Assembly (NCBI RefSeq): GCF_004210375.1 | Contig: NW_027467782.1 | Coordinates: forward strand, 25,895,276-25,959,275 | Direction: 5' to 3' | Source of the DNA: Tachypleus tridentatus | Taxonomy: Eukaryota; Arthropoda; Merostomata; Xiphosura; Limulidae | DNA length: 64,000 nucleotides | Shown here: positions 1-12,692 of the stretch, piece after piece | Layout: every line of letters starts with the position of its first letter | Numbering within the stretch: the stretch's first letter is position 1 | Translations under genes and position numbers: made by a program | The notes under the pieces: generated by a model | What the model saw: only the letters and a program-made list of their open reading frames with translations | Databases searched by the model: none | Told to the model about the DNA's origin: nothing

Positions 1-440
1 AGCATGTTCAGCTATAATGGGAATTTCTATCGTCAATACACTGATCATATATTACTGCAGCAGTAATTTGGTTTATCAACATATTAGATACCCAGAGCTC
101 TCAAGATTGTGAACAAATGTTCTTAATGTAAGGCTCAGGGAAAAGAGGAAAAATATCAAAGACAGGAATTTTGTTTCTTTTGTTGTTGTGGTTTTATTTC
201 TGAAAATATTTTGACTATTTGAAAGCTGCAGGAATATTCTTCTATGACATCATATGTTTATTCTGGTTTATCAAGTGCAGTATGTAATACTTAACTGATT
301 GAAATCCAAATTATTTATTAGATAAAATTCATCTTGACCAAAAAATATAGAATTTAAACTTTTATATTTGAAAAGAAAGATATAAACCCTTAACAGAATT
401 AGATTTATCTTCATTAATTTTCTACAAGGTACAACATACT

Positions 441-1294
441 AAGAAACCAAATAAACACAGCCATAAGACTATGCTCACCAGATAAAATTAACGATGAATT
501 AGACAAAATAAAACAATACTTCATCAACATCAATATGTTTCCTCCACAAACCGTAGAAAACATTATACGCAAACACCTAGACAGAAAGCAAAATCAACCA
601 ACTAAAGTAAATACAGCTCACGAATCAAAAACCACGAAACCATATACTGCTGTATACCATATATTCCTGACATCAGCAAACAAATAACCAACATTTGGCA
701 AAAATAGTAACAAAATATGACATTCCAGTTAATACCAAATTTATTCAAAACCAGGCACAAAACTGAGGTCTATACTATGTAAAACCTACACTGACAAACA
801 CCACACCAACATTATTTATAAAATACAATGTGATAACTGCCACGACTTCTATATTGGAAACAAGTAGAAAAATGGAAACCAGATTCAAAGAACATAAAAG
901 TCACCTTCACACGTTTTCGAACACTGCAAGTCAAATAAACACAACATAACCATAGAAAACACTCAAATACTAAATAAAGAAACAAACATAAACAAACGCA
1001 AAATTAAAGAAGCCTTACTTATACAACAACTTAAACCCAAAATAAACCAATATAAAGGAACGCCTTTATACCTATATTAATATAATAAAATAAATAAAAT
1101 TATATATTCAAACATCTAATACCGCCCTCTACATTTCGACACACAGTTACACAACCCCTTTCAAACATGTGGTCAGCTTCCGGTCAGTTACCTCTTTCTT
1201 TGTGAACCTGACGATGACCGAAGAAGGTCGAAACGTTGTTCGCTCTTCTATGTAAAATATTTTCTCAACCCAAACCAGCCGTTTTTGCATATAA
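441..1294 (+). mobile_element. Penelope-like element fragment A
   Basis: This is the 3' part of a Penelope-like retroelement. It matches 14527-15389 and encodes, in broken frames, the reverse transcriptase thumb and a GIY-YIG endonuclease (frames around CDNCHDFYIG, then an EH pair). Frameshifts disrupt it. The flanks share the 8-bp direct repeat AACATACT (433-440 and 1295-1302), which fits a target site duplication of a 5'-truncated insertion. The 3' region carries the same hammerhead-like motif as the other copies. Confidence 0.82.
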
Positions 1295-1360
1295 AACATA
1301 CTCTATTGTCACAGGTGGCAGCAGGCTTCCTATTAATAGTAGAACACAGTCTTCAAAATT

Positions 1361-4300
1361 GACAGAAAAGAAGCACCAGAAACAGGAAGTGTGAGGAGAG
1401 TAAAGTATCTATCGGAAATATGTTTTCAGTGTAAGGAAATATTAACATTGATACGATATCTTACCAAAAAACACATAATAACAGGAATCACATTGAGAAA
1501 CTCACATTGACTAGGTGGAGGAACCTAGACGAGCACCCCTCGGAAAGTGTCCTCAGGATGATGTTCGAGTGTGACTTCTCTTCTTGGAGGAACACACTAG
1601 TGAGATAACGCACAAACAAGGTATACTCTTCTCCCATGTTGAAAGTACGAGTCACTAAGTTGGGTGTAAAAATGACATTCTTAACTGTAGATATGGTGGT
1701 CGGTCCACCTTTTTTCCCATGTTGGGAGGAGGGGCATCTTAGCAAACACAATACATATAAAGTAGTCCACCTTCTTTCCCAGGATAGGGTGAGGAGCATG
1801 CTTACCAGCGCAATACCTCTAAACGGGTCCACCTCCTTTCCCCTGATAGGGTGGGGAGCATCCTAGCGAATACAGTACATCTCAATAGGTCCACCTATTT
1901 ATTATGATAGGGTGGGTAATATCCTAGTTAAAACATTACATCTAAAGTGGTCCACCTTCTTTCACATGATTGGGGGGGAAGCATCCTAGCCAACACAATA
2001 CATCTAAACTGGTCCACCTCTTTTCCATACAAGATCTTCAAAGAACCAACCTGCAGGAGATGGTATGAAAGGAGTTTCTCAGCCGACTGGTATATTCTTT
2101 GGCTGGTTCAGCTCCTTCTGAAACAGGACAAACCTTTTAACACAGATGAGGTATCTTCTCTGTTCGTTTGCCTTAGAGATTTGCTCTTTAGGCAACTGCC
2201 ATCTTAACTCAAGAGATTTTTTATAATACAGCATATGTCTTCCAATAATTTCAGATGACACCAACTTCCTATTTTCGAGATATCTCTATAGTTTTGCGCT
2301 CGTGAAACTTAAAAAACTTGTGTTTTGGAAATTTACTAGTTTTTAATGAGAGAGATTTGCTTTTGTTTTTCGATTTATATTTTTTACAAGTTCATATTAC
2401 TATTTCTCTCTCCTAAGTGAACATCTCTATCCATTGAGGACAGTATTCGACCATTCTCTCATTAAGCTGCATAATTTCTCATGTATGTTCCATTTGGGAT
2501 CTTTCTTAATACCTTTTGTATAAAAGTAATCCTGATGCATTTCTTGTTTTTCCTCTTTTATTTACATTTGCAAACATACTGATTTAGTTTTAGACCAACT
2601 ACGTTCTTAGAACAATATGTCTGGTCCTAGTAGTCCTACTAATTCCTTCATTAAAAACTGTAGTGATTCACAGACTATGGCATACATTTTGAATGTTTGG
2701 AAAGCTGATGCATTAAGTCCAGTTCAACTATCCAGCACACAATTACACCATAACTCCACTGTTCCTGATAGATATTCCCCTCGTGTTGTCTTGAACGAAA
2801 TTAGAAAACATACTATTTCTAATTCCTTTTTTTTTTTTTTTGCATATCAGGTTTTGTCAGTCTCTTTTGTAATAAACCCAAGAAATCACACCCCTTTAAG
2901 TTTGTGTTTGTCGTTATTTTTACTCCTCTCGTCCCACATATCAACGAACGGATGGATCACCATCATTCTAACACATGGGCTTTCACTTCAATTTTATTTT
3001 AACTTACTATCAGTTCTCAACCTGTTCAGTTTCATCATCTTTAGAATATATTCTATCCTCTTTAGGTGTGAAGAAAATTACCAACCCTTTTACAAGGATT
3101 TACTTGTGATCCCTAAGAACACCAGGGAAGCCGTTTGTTTATTAATGTGTCCAACGTTTTTTATTTGGAAAAGTTCTCTTCCATTTATTTGGCTGTTACT
3201 CCTGGCCAGTTACTCCAAAATCAGGTCCATATCTCTAATGTCTTTTTTTTTTATATTCCCATTGCAGTCCTCCAGATGCTTCCTTTTCTTCATCCATTGC
3301 TGTTATGTTTTCATGTTTCAAACACTACTTTGACTTCTATGAGTTCAGTCATATGGTCATAAACTTTGCTCTATATCTTTTTTGACTTGGTCTATGGTTT
3401 TATGACATGCAAAATGACCTTCTCTTTTCATACTCATGGAAAAAGTCCTCCAGCCATATCTTTATTTTTCTGATGGTGGTAACCCATCTTGGGTAAAATT
3501 GTTCAAATCCTTACTCATTCCCACTCAATACATTATCCCATTGACCCAACCATTTTTCTTGTCCCCTACTGTGCTCGAGAAACGTATATAGTGAGTAGAT
3601 CAATCCATTACCACTATTTTGGCTCCTCTACCTCAAATCATACCGAAATTACACCTCTTCAGAAATGTTTATTTTTACTGGCTGGTAAAAATTATTGAAC
3701 AACACTCTCACCTCAGACATATGTACCAACATAAGCAGTTCCTCCACATCAATGTGCCCGACCTCTGTTCTGTTCATTGGACTTTGTATTCCTTACCTCT
3801 ACTAGTGGATTATTTGAATATGATCCATTCCGACAATTTCATGCTGATTTTTACATCAATCATAGAGCAGGTATAAGATTTTTAACTGTTTCAAAACACT
3901 CGACCTTCTTTATTTCGCACCTATCCAATGGATTTGCAGTGTAGATACTCATGTATTGGAAGCGATGAATCATGTTCTGCCTATCAAATAGCCGCTTCAC
4001 CCACAAGTTTTCTGATGCGTGTGTGTCTTTTTAGGTAATTACGACTTATTTCCTCCTCAATAATGAAATTTCATGAGTATAGAGGGAGCTAGTAAACAGG
4101 GAGTTCATGTTTCTCTCCTATTGAGAGAGGGATTATCCATTAATAAGAATCACGTGACTTTAGGTTGGAGTTGCCTAAAACTAGTGTCATGCAGATACTC
4201 AAGGTAGATGTTCACAGAAGATATAATCTCTGTGTAAAATGGTAAGTACCTAATGGAAACACATTTTCATGTGGAAAATGTTAATTTTCCAAAACCAAAT

Positions 4301-5585
4301 GTTTTCTGAACTAACCAGCAGGAGATTGTAGAATGAGGGTTCCTATCTAACTCTCTACATTTGACAGAATAGTTTTATGATGTGTTAAAATTTTTCTTCC
4401 TGCTTCTACTTTAACGTTTATCATGCTGTTTATTACTTTTTATTTTGTACAGTTATTAAGTAACTGTAGTTTCAAAATTCACTCCAGTTGAACACGAATC
4501 TAAATTTATATTACTTTTCATACCCTCTTCACCTTTTCTCAACACATTTTGTAACCAGTCTGAGTTTTTGTTTTTAATGGAACCTTGTAGCCATTCCTTA
4601 GTTACTATCAGATCCTTTGTACCGTGTGTTCTTTCAATACCCAAGTATTCTGATAGTTATCCAATCAGTGAAATACTCAACATCTGTACACATGTTCCAC
4701 CCATCTCAGTATGAAAAGTAACACGTTTTTGGATTTCAGTACCTCATCGTTCTGCATAGATGGTAAATTCATTTTATTAAGATTGGACCAAGTTATTATA
4801 TATATGCATGTTTCCCATCACTCACTCCACACCAACATATGTCCTTTTGATAACACCTTTATGGCAAGCTAAAACTTAATTTCCAGTCCTTATCCTTGTT
4901 CAGAAAACATCCTCCTCAGTACTTCCCCTTTAAATATCACTATTTCATCAGACTCAGTGTCAAATTATCATCCCGTTATCGCCACTCTCTGTTTTGAAAC
5001 GTTGCTTCTGGACTAACTGCAGATATAGCTTATTTAATTTTCATTACCACATATCATTTCTCCTTTGTGGTATGCTAGAGGACGTTATAACTGGTGGGTA
5101 CAATCTCCTGCTAGTTATTTTGAGGAAGAAGTGGTTTTAAAAAGATACTGGACCAACCAAATAATATTAGTTGGTTAAGAAACCACCGTCATATCTTCTC
5201 CAACAGATTGATTCCGGGAGGTCTGATATGAAAAGGAGATAGACCAAAATATATGTACTGTGTTGGCTAGGATATCATGGGAAAGGTGGATAAACTATCA
5301 TATTTACAATTAAGGATGTCATCCTCTTTTTAACACTCAGTTTAGTGAAACATACTGTCAAGATGGGCGAAGACTGTACCTGGTTCATGATTATTTCGTC
5401 CTCCTTTTTTTTTTTCTCTAACTAGAGATGTCACACTCCACAGAGATGAATTTGGGTGCTCCTCTAGGTAAATTATACACAGTTTCCTCAACCAAGTCAA
5501 TGTGAGTTTAGGTAGGATATCATAATAATTTCTTACACTGATACCTCGACTCACACTTCCCACTTCTGGTACTTCTTTTCTTGGA
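1361..5585. mobile_element. Unclassified element with inverted termini
   Basis: The left end (about 1361-1600) is similar to the reverse complement of about 5360-5585; both share AGAAAAGAAG, GGAAGTGTGAG, CAGTGTAAG and AACTCACATTGACT in the same order. Just inside the left end lies a 62-bp tandem array (1703-2040), and one diverged inverted unit lies inside the right end (about 5246-5295). This arrangement of diverged terminal and subterminal repeats suggests a DNA transposon of about 4.2 kb. The longest interior open frame is 2617-3333 (+, 238 codons), but it is low-complexity and rich in F, L and S, and I recognise no transposase. No clear target duplication was found. Confidence 0.5.
1703..2040 (+). 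repeat. 62-bp tandem array
   Basis: The motif GTCCACC starts at 1703, 1765, 1827, 1889, 1950 and 2012, giving steps of 62, 62, 62, 61 and 62. Each unit also contains a GATAGGGTGGGG-type core, GCATCCTAGC and an ACAATACATCTAAA-type end. There are about 5.4 units, diverged from one another. The array lies just inside the left terminus of the 1361-5585 element. Confidence 0.92.
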
Positions 5586-5599
5586 AGCAGCTGCGACGG

Positions 5600-6250
5600 A
5601 AGTAGTAAGGGTGGGTGGGATTTTCAAGAGTAGTTGCGGGCACAAACTAAACGAAAAAATGATCATATGAGAAGAGGTATCTATCGGAAATATATTTACC
5701 GTGTATGAAAATACTAAGTTTTCATAAATTTACAATCAGCCTATAACAGCCTTTTGTTTAAAAAACATATAGATGCTACAGATGTAAGACAAAGCTGAAA
5801 ATCGACATTACGAAAAATGTATTCAAATTTTATGTGTATAATGTCATGTTTATATAAATAACTATACAGAAACCTTCATAACATGTTCATTCCTACCCGA
5901 TTCATTCAATACCAGAAACTGGGCAAGAAAACATTTCTACATTTACTGAAATATTGAAATTGTTCATGTGTGATGATTTAATACGATCACATTTTATATT
6001 TTTAGTTGTCTACACAGGATCAGAATGTTATATTAAAATTATTTTGAATAACCAAATCAACATCTCGAATGTAAAGTTCCACTGGTTCAACAGCAACAAA
6101 GCTATATTTCAACATTATTTGGTATTTAGTATATAGTTTGATGTCACTAAGACTGTTACATTTTGGAAACTGTGTGATGTTCAGGAAAATTAACCATGTC
6201 CGTGGATTATGAAGATGTGTTCAGCTAAAGGACTTTTCAAGAATCCCTTT
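5600..6250. other. Interval without recognised feature
   Basis: AT-rich sequence with no supported gene. Positions 5670-5720 resemble 1400-1440 in direct orientation, around TATCTATCGGAAATAT, so a trace of the terminal sequence of the neighbouring element is repeated here. Only short spurious frames occur. Confidence 0.5.
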
Positions 6251-6252
6251 CC

Positions 6253-6465
6253 CACCAAACTTGTTTATCCTTTAACTCACTGAAGCCTTATAAAGTTACG
6301 TTTAGTCCCACTGTTCATCACTAGGAGCGTAGCTTAAGAGTTGGTGGTGAGTTGTGATGTCAAGCAGCCTTTCCTCTAATCCTTCACTTACAAATTAGGG
6401 ACGGCTAGCGGAGATGACCCTCTTGTAACTTTGAGCGAAGTTCAAGCTACACCAAACCAATTAAC
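6253..6465 (+). mobile_element. SINE-1 fragment, diverged
   Basis: A 5'-truncated, diverged copy of the main tRNA-derived SINE family (SINE-1). It preserves the segments TCCCACTGTTCATC, AAGAGTTGGTGGTGA and AATTAGGGACGGCTAGCG in the family order. The tRNA-like head is missing. Confidence 0.75.
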
Positions 6466-6584
6466 ACAATATCACTGGTATGTCTTATTACGAAACGGAT
6501 ATATTTGACTTTTATTTCGAAATAGTTTCGTTGAAGTGGGTGTTTACTGAAAACTACTGTAATAATACCGTTTTTACGAAATTC

Positions 6585-6840
6585 ACACCAATAACAGCTT
6601 TGCCTCAGTCACATTATCATGTTGATGTCTCAGAAGTCACACTGACACCTGTAGAGGTGGCGTGACTGACAGCAGGGCTAGTTTTACTATTGGACATTTT
6701 GTTTGTAAACATGACAACTTTCTGTAACGTTTATTGTATTCAGGAAAACTCTGTGTTTACAGCTTTGACTGATGATTTAGATGAACCGTCGCTACAAGGT
6801 AAAATGTTAGTAATTTGGAATGTCTATGACGAACCCGAAT
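6585..6840 (+). repeat. Dispersed block with an exon-like core, copy 1
   Basis: The block matches 63763-64000 at the far end of the window. Inside it, 6744-6798 (55 nt) is preceded by TTGTATTCAG and followed by GTAAAATG, as an exon would be, and reads ENSVFTALTDDLDEPSLQ. The second copy is also 55 nt and open with 7 substitutions, but the flanks are about equally similar (roughly 84-87%), so coding constraint is not shown. It may be a duplicated exon with its intron flanks, or a low-copy repeat. Confidence 0.5.
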
Positions 6841-7399
6841 TCCAACCTTCCAATAATAACCAGAGACTTAGTTGGCGGTTCATTAATGTTGTTCACAGAG
6901 AAACAGTTACATAAAACTTGTATTCTAACGTTACGTTACATCTACATTTGTATTTCATTGACCATGTACCAGTAAAGTTTTTAATGTATGATTCTATCCA
7001 AATATTCACATTTCTCATGAACCAAACACAATCTACAGGCTGCTAAGTATACTTACAGTTTCTGATCTAATGTGTTAATTATATATATGTAATTAATTTA
7101 TTAAAATGACCTAACACTCACAATTTATAACAAATGTTATATTTTCATATGAGTGAACTACCGATTCTGTTTGACAATAAAATGATAAAAACATTAGGAC
7201 CAACACAATTATTAAATTACCAGTAGTTCACACATCAACAAAAGTTATATAAAAATGCTATATTTCATATAATAGCTTGTATATATAATCATAACTGTAG
7301 GCTGAGATGGAGTATTGTGTTAGATGGGGTTGGTTGGGCATGTAGCAAAACATGTTTCCTGTTCTTGAAGCTTTGGGTTCTATTATTAATATTCATAAT

Positions 7400-7478
7400 G
7401 TTCTCCGGTGAGACAGTGAAATGTCTTCAGATCTACTTTGAGCATTTAGAGGTTCGATTCCCCTCGGTAAACACATAA
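7400..7478 (+). mobile_element. SINE-2 fragment
   Basis: It contains CTCCGGTGAGACAG followed by the B-box-like GGTTCGATTCCCCTCGGT, which also occurs at 21390 and 42682. A tRNA-derived SINE head; the family 3' part is absent here. Confidence 0.55.
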
Positions 7479-7881
7479 GATAGTTCAATATTCACGATAA
7501 TTTTATCCTTCGAAAGAAAACGCTTTTGATACATTACGAATATGTTAGTTCCTACGTCAATCACAGCGACTATCCGACAACCCTTTGTATGGGTTGTAGT
7601 TCAACTAGTGGGGAGCACTTGACTGTACAATGTACGTGTATAACATAAATTATTTAATGTTTCTCACGTGCAAGAGCCACATTATTCTACATGGAGACAC
7701 CAGCAAAGGTGACCAAAGTTCAACCCTGTATTTTATTCAGCCAACTGGTGTTATTACATGATTTAGTTCTAAACTTTTAACTGAAAATAGAGTCATCGTT
7801 ATTTCACTAATTTGTTCAATATGGCAGAATAGATAAAGGCGGCCAGCTACATGACGTCACGTGCATAACTTCTATTACGGT

Positions 7882-8068
7882 TTTGTTTAGTTTGTTGTGA
7901 ATTTCGCGCAAAGCTACACGAGAGTTATCTGCGCTAGTCATCCTTAATTTAATTTAACTGTGTAAGGCTAGAGTGAAAGCAGCTAGTCATCAACACTCCT
8001 GGGTCAACTCTTGAGCTTCTCTTTTATCAACGAATAGTAGGATTTACTGTCACATTATAACGTCATTA
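7882..8068 (-). mobile_element. SINE-1 copy, 5'-truncated
   Basis: Minus-strand copy that starts, on the plus strand, with the family tail AATTTCGCGCAAAGCTAC and runs through GAAAGCAGCTAGTCATCA and CAACGAATAGTAGGAT to CACATTATAACGTC. The tRNA-like head is missing. Confidence 0.82.
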
Positions 8069-8177
8069 TCTCATCATCATCTGCCACTCGATTCCTTCAA
8101 GGAACATAGGGCCGCAATCACTCCGGTTTCTGTAACAAGTTGATTTAAGTGAGTAGGGAGTTAGCCCACTGCACCGA

Positions 8178-8398
8178 GCCGTCCCTAATTTAGTAGTGTA
8201 AGATTAGAGGGAAGGCAGCTAGTCATCACCACCCACCGCCAACTCTTGGGCTACTCTTTTACCAACGAATAGTGGGATTGATCGTCACATTATAACGCCC
8301 CCACGGCTTGGAGGGCGAGCATGTTTGGCGCGACGCAGGCACGAACCCGCGACCCTCGGATTACGAGACGCCCGCCTTACGCGCTTGGCCATGCTGGG
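8178..8398 (-). mobile_element. SINE-1 copy with tRNA-like head
   Basis: Minus strand. The body matches the family, and the head reads as a tRNA-like unit ending with ACCCGCGACCCTCGGATTAC on the plus strand, whose complement carries a GGGTTCG B box. The 3' tail is cut at 8178. Short frames here on both strands are shadows of the SINE. Confidence 0.88.
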
Positions 8399-8449
8399 TC
8401 TTCTGTGTAATGGTCTCGTACACGTTACTGTTTCACCTATATACAGACT

Positions 8450-8645
8450 CAAGCCAGTCACACTGAAGAATATAACAACGTTAGTCACAATGCTATCCCT
8501 AATACCAGTCACACTGACACCTATAATAGTTTCTCAACCGTCATTCTGACACCCAAGTTGTCTCATAACAGTTATACTGACGTAATATAATCACCCGATT
8601 TACACTGACGCTAAAAATAGTCTCACAACAATCACATTGTCTCTA
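8450..8645 (+). repeat. Degenerate minisatellite, about 30 bp
   Basis: Seven diverged units with a CAGTCACACTGACACC-type core start near 8453, 8483, 8507, 8540, 8570, 8598 and 8630. The same core occurs once or twice in the dispersed blocks at 6600-6660 and 63780-63840. Confidence 0.65.
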
Positions 8646-8934
8646 ATTTAAACACTAAACCATAGATGGGGTTACTGTTATAGTTTTATTAATTTTGAAG
8701 TGGTTACGTTAAAAATAATATTAAACACATACTTATTGATTCCGAAATCATCTTTTACCAATGAATAATTTTTAATCATTTGTTGTTGTTTTTTGCTGTA
8801 AGTTTACCATATAAAACAAAGTATAACTAGAAACTTTCAAATTTTCTACCGTGAATACGTCATGGGTTATTAACAGGTTGTTTGCTTACTGTGTTTCTTA
8901 CAAAGATGTCTTCTTTTATCATCTCTAATTTTTG

Positions 8935-9126
8935 AAGTAATACACTAAAGGGAAAGCAACCAGTCAACATTCACCAGCCGCCAACTCTTGAATTGCTCTT
9001 ATCCCACGGAATTAGTCGTCACATTATATAGAGCTTTCACAGTAGAAATGGTAAACATGTTTAACGATGGGTTTCGATCCAGTGATCTGCAGATTACGAG
9101 ATAAACATCTTAATCATTCTGTTATG
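8935..9126 (-). mobile_element. SINE-1, old copy
   Basis: Highly diverged minus-strand copy: GGGAAAGCAACCAGTCAACA, CGCCAACTCTTGAATTGCTC, ACATGTTTAACGATGGG and GATTACGAG are recognisable in order. Confidence 0.65.
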
Positions 9127-9630
9127 TCAGGCGTCACTAACAAATAAAAATTTCCAGTAAAAACTTGAAGTTTCGATTACAAGAAAAACGTTTAGCTGAG
9201 CATTTTATCTCTTAAAATTTGTGTGATAAATAAAGGGAAGCAAACAAAAACAGAGACTCGGATAAACAAATAAAACACAATGTATTATAATCAAACAATA
9301 CAATTAAACAAACTAGTCCTAACAACGAAAACGAAAAATGATGTTAAATTTTATTATTTTTTGTGTTTTACTTGGTGTAGAATCTGTGTTTCTAACTATA
9401 GTAAAATGTGTCTCTACAACACAAATTGTTCAGTGGTAAATGTAAGCCTTCTAATGTTAAAAAATCTGATTTGAATATTCATGATATGCAGACCACATTC
9501 CACCCTTTCTATAAGTTTATGCTTAAAAATAAACAATCACAGGTGAGACGGATACGTAAGAAAAGTAAATCTTCTTCCTATAACATAAAAATTAGTTTCT
9601 TTTTTTCAAGTTTTTGAGAGTTATGTCAGA

Positions 9631-9735
9631 TCCCCAGTAGCACAGAGGTATGTCTGTGAACTAACAACGCCAGAAACCGGCTTTCAACACTTTCAGCACA
9701 GATAGTCCGTTGTGTATACTTAACTACAAATAAAA
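9631..9735 (+). mobile_element. SINE-3 copy
   Basis: Contains CCCCAGTAGCACAGAGGTAT, ACAACGCCAGAAACCGGC and CAGCACAGATAGTCCGTTGT. The same layout occurs at 35723-35835 (+) and 61637-61770 (-). A tRNA-derived SINE distinct from SINE-1. Confidence 0.68.
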
Positions 9736-11390
9736 GTTATATTAATTTTAAAACTTTAGGAATTAAATTATAAGATACAAGCTTCGAACTGAAAGTATGA
9801 AAGAATGGATGGATATAAACCTTGTTTATAAAATACGAAACACAGTAATGGTAGATATCATACAGCTATTGTGGGGTTCACGTATACGTTCTTCTATACT
9901 TCTATAGATAACCTATTATTGTTGTTGACATCTTTGTATTAAACGGTAAAGACAATTAGTGAGACTGTGTACTACTAAAACGTGTTAGGTTTAAACTAAT
10001 TGTTCTCTCTAATTAGTAACACAGACTGTAAATTAAATATTCTGTTTGTTATATCAGTGTATTAAGAAAAAATAAATAAGGCTTATCCTTCATTAGAGAA
10101 ACAAGTACAATGCAAGGTATTGCCACTAACTTATCACTCAGTTCAAATGTTTAAAAACTTACTATTTATTAGCCATATCTAGAACTTCTGTAATCTAATG
10201 TGGTAAAAGAAACATCTCAACTGGTATATAATACATTTTAGTGTTATCTTCATATTCCTTGTGTACTTCAGTAATGGTGTAAAGTTAACACTGTAGTTAC
10301 TAATAGTACAGGGTGATATTCAACTTCTGTACATCATGAGATAAAACAGTTAAATCTGTCTGTTTATAACCAAATAAACAAGTTTACAGTTCTTCCTCTT
10401 TGTTATATTTTATTTTAAAATTGTCTAATTACTTTATCTTGTTAACAGTGATGGCCAACTCAGAGTGAACTGTACGTCTAGAAGTCTGGTGTCTTTTATA
10501 AGACTAAAAAATCTTATTAGGGAAGAGACTTAATGTTATTTTATGTTATCTATCATTCCTTAACATGTCTAAAACTTCTAAAAGGAGGTGTATTCATGTT
10601 AGTCCCATGTTGATTGTTTAATAATGTGAATGGTTTCATTCACTATATCAAACTATGTTTACTGACAACCTTACTTTTTCCATCAGTGTTGTGGCTCCAA
10701 GAAGAGAAATGACAAATACTAAACGTGTAAAAATCAAAGTTGTGGTTATTGAAGGTTATTCAATGTGACAGGCTGGTCCAACCTTTTATGCTCTAGTAAA
10801 GACTGTATGTTAATCACTTATGAGGTATGTGAAACCGACACTGTTTACAATAGAAGTAGTTGATATACAAAACGAATCTTAAGTTTCTTTGGCTATATAC
10901 GTTACATACAGTCAACAGTAGAATAGATATCGTGCTAAATACTTTATGTAGATAAAGGTTTAATTGTTCCCATAAAACAGTAAGATACACATTACTACGA
11001 AGTAACTAATCTCAGTGAACTCTGCAGAAACCACCATACCAAATGGCCGAAATAATTATTCGATCACAAGTATTGGGAAAAGAAAAGCTGTAGACATGTG
11101 ATTTTTTACAGCAAACATTGGATATTAAGTTTTCTTATTTTCACATGGTTTGGTAGGAAAAATTAAAGTATTCATATTTTTATTAAAAGACATTGGTATA
11201 GTATTTGTATTCGTTGAATGATTTCATGAAAACTTAATACTGAAAGAGTACATTAAAGCGTATTTCTTGTGATCAAACTGTGCTTGTAGGTTTGAAAAGA
11301 AACGTTTGAAGTTTTAGAAATAAATTAAAACAAATCCAAGATTTTTGAGATGGAGAAAAGTATTTTAACCTTATCTTTTTGTTTATTTGT
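9736..11390. other. Long interval without recognised feature
   Basis: AT-rich and single-copy in this window. Near 10660-10800 an acceptor-like CTTTTTCCATCAG precedes a 26-codon frame ending in TGA (VVAPRREMTNTKR...), too short to call. No transposon, RNA gene or tandem array was seen. Confidence 0.5.
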
Positions 11391-11631
11391 TTTAGAATTT
11401 CGCGCAAAGCTACTCGAGGACTATCTGCACTAATTTAGCAGTGTAAGACTAGAGGGAAGGCAGCTAGTCATCATCACCCACCGCCAACTCTTGGGCTACT
11501 CTTTTACCAACGAATAGTGGGATTGACCTACCATTATAATGCCCTCACGGCCTGAAGGGCGAGCATGTTTGGCGCGACGCGGGCGCGAACTCGCGACCCT
11601 CGGATTACGAGTCGCTAGGCCATGCCAGGCC
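11391..11631 (-). mobile_element. SINE-1 copy
   Basis: Minus strand, body and tRNA-like head present, with an internal deletion near the tail (GACTATCTGCACTAATTTAG). Its head half (from 11476) is the left edge of the stretch shared with unit 3, where the corresponding SINE is split by a 454-bp insertion. Confidence 0.88.
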
Positions 11632-12104
11632 ACATTATATCTTTACAAAATTTGTTAGACTTAGTAAACTTTGCAAGGCTTTTGGACTTAAAAGCTTGGT
11701 TTTTAATGAAGTATTTTTATTAATATTTCTTCGTGAAATTGTTCATTATTTCTAACAAGTACGTGAGCAAAATTATTTTCCTTTTGAAATTAAAAATACT
11801 TTTCTTTGTCTCGAGAACCTCATATTTCCCTTCTATAGCCTCTTAATCACGAAATTTCAAGCTATAAGAGGCCTATCTGTACTAACAGTTTATTCACAAT
11901 ATAATGCAGGCATACAACAAATCACCTAACTAAAATTAATTTATGTTGTAATGAAGTCATTTGAGACATTAAAGTTTTATTAAAAACATAAACTGATCAA
12001 CCAAACTAACAAATTAAATAATTAGTCATAATTTTTTCAGGAGTTAAAATGTATTAATACACATTTGAATTATCTGAATTGCTCACAAAACTACAGTTAA
12101 TGAG

Positions 12105-12692
12105 TTATGTTACCAGACTCCTAATCCACAAAACTTTACAGTTGGCACTATGCATTTAGGCAGGTAGCGTTCTTCTGACATCCGCCAAACCCAGATTCGT
12201 CCGTCAGACTGCCAGATAGTGAGGTGTGATTCATCACTCCAGAGAACTTGTTTCCATTGCTCCGGAGTCCAAAGGCGGTGTACTTTACACCATTTCAGTC
12301 GATGCTTGTATTATGCATGGTGGTATTAGGCTTGTGTGCGGCTACTCGTCCATGGAAACCCACTTCATGAAACTCCCGACGAACAGTTCTTGTGCTGACG
12401 TTGCTTCCAGAGGCAGTTGGGAACTCGGTAGTGAGTGTTGCAACTGTGGACAGACGAAGTTACGCGCTACGCACCTCAACACTCTGCGGTCCCATTCTGT
12501 GAGCTTGTGTGGCCTACCGCTTCGTGGCTGAGTTGTTGTTACTCCTAGACGTTTCCACTTCACAATAACAGCACTTTCAGTTGACCGGAGCAACTCTAGC
12601 AGAGCAGAAATTTGACGAACTGACTTGTTAGAAAGGTGGCATTCTATGACAGTGCCACGTTGATAGTCACTAAGCTCTTTAGTACAATCCAT
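12105..12692 (-). pseudogene. Tc1/mariner transposase remnant A
   Basis: The minus-strand frame from 12692 reads KELSDYQRGTVIECHLSNKS, a Tc1-type helix-turn-helix N-terminus, then a second helix region with SGRPHKLTEWDRRVL. After a frame break it continues through the first catalytic segment (LWSDESH), [11 protein letters not shown] and VPTVKF, and then stops. The rest of the DDE domain is missing, so no active transposase can be made. The open part at 12342-12692 is 116 codons. The same remnant occurs in unit 3 at 50505-51095. Confidence 0.85.

Noticed and set aside
2617-3333. 238-codon plus-strand frame
   Set aside because: It runs through poly-T and T-rich DNA, is dominated by F, L, S and I, has no domain and no homologous copy here. 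Long open frames in T-rich DNA arise by chance.
5235-5300. Independent copy of the 62-bp satellite
   Set aside because: It is a single inverted, diverged unit placed symmetrically inside the right end of the 1361-5585 element, so it is better explained as part of that element.
8285-8549. Overlapping 74-75 codon frames on both strands
   Set aside because: Both lie within a SINE-1 copy; the arginine-rich text is translated tRNA-like sequence.
9280-9617. Two overlapping small plus frames
   Set aside because: Lysine- and asparagine-rich text typical of AT-rich DNA, with no splice or start context.
10680-10773. Possible terminal exon after CTTTTTCCATCAG
   Set aside because: Only 26 codons, two frames possible, no second copy or homology to support it.
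12226-12531. 101-codon plus frame, repeated at 50628-50933
   Set aside because: It is the antisense of the Tc1 remnant A transposase.
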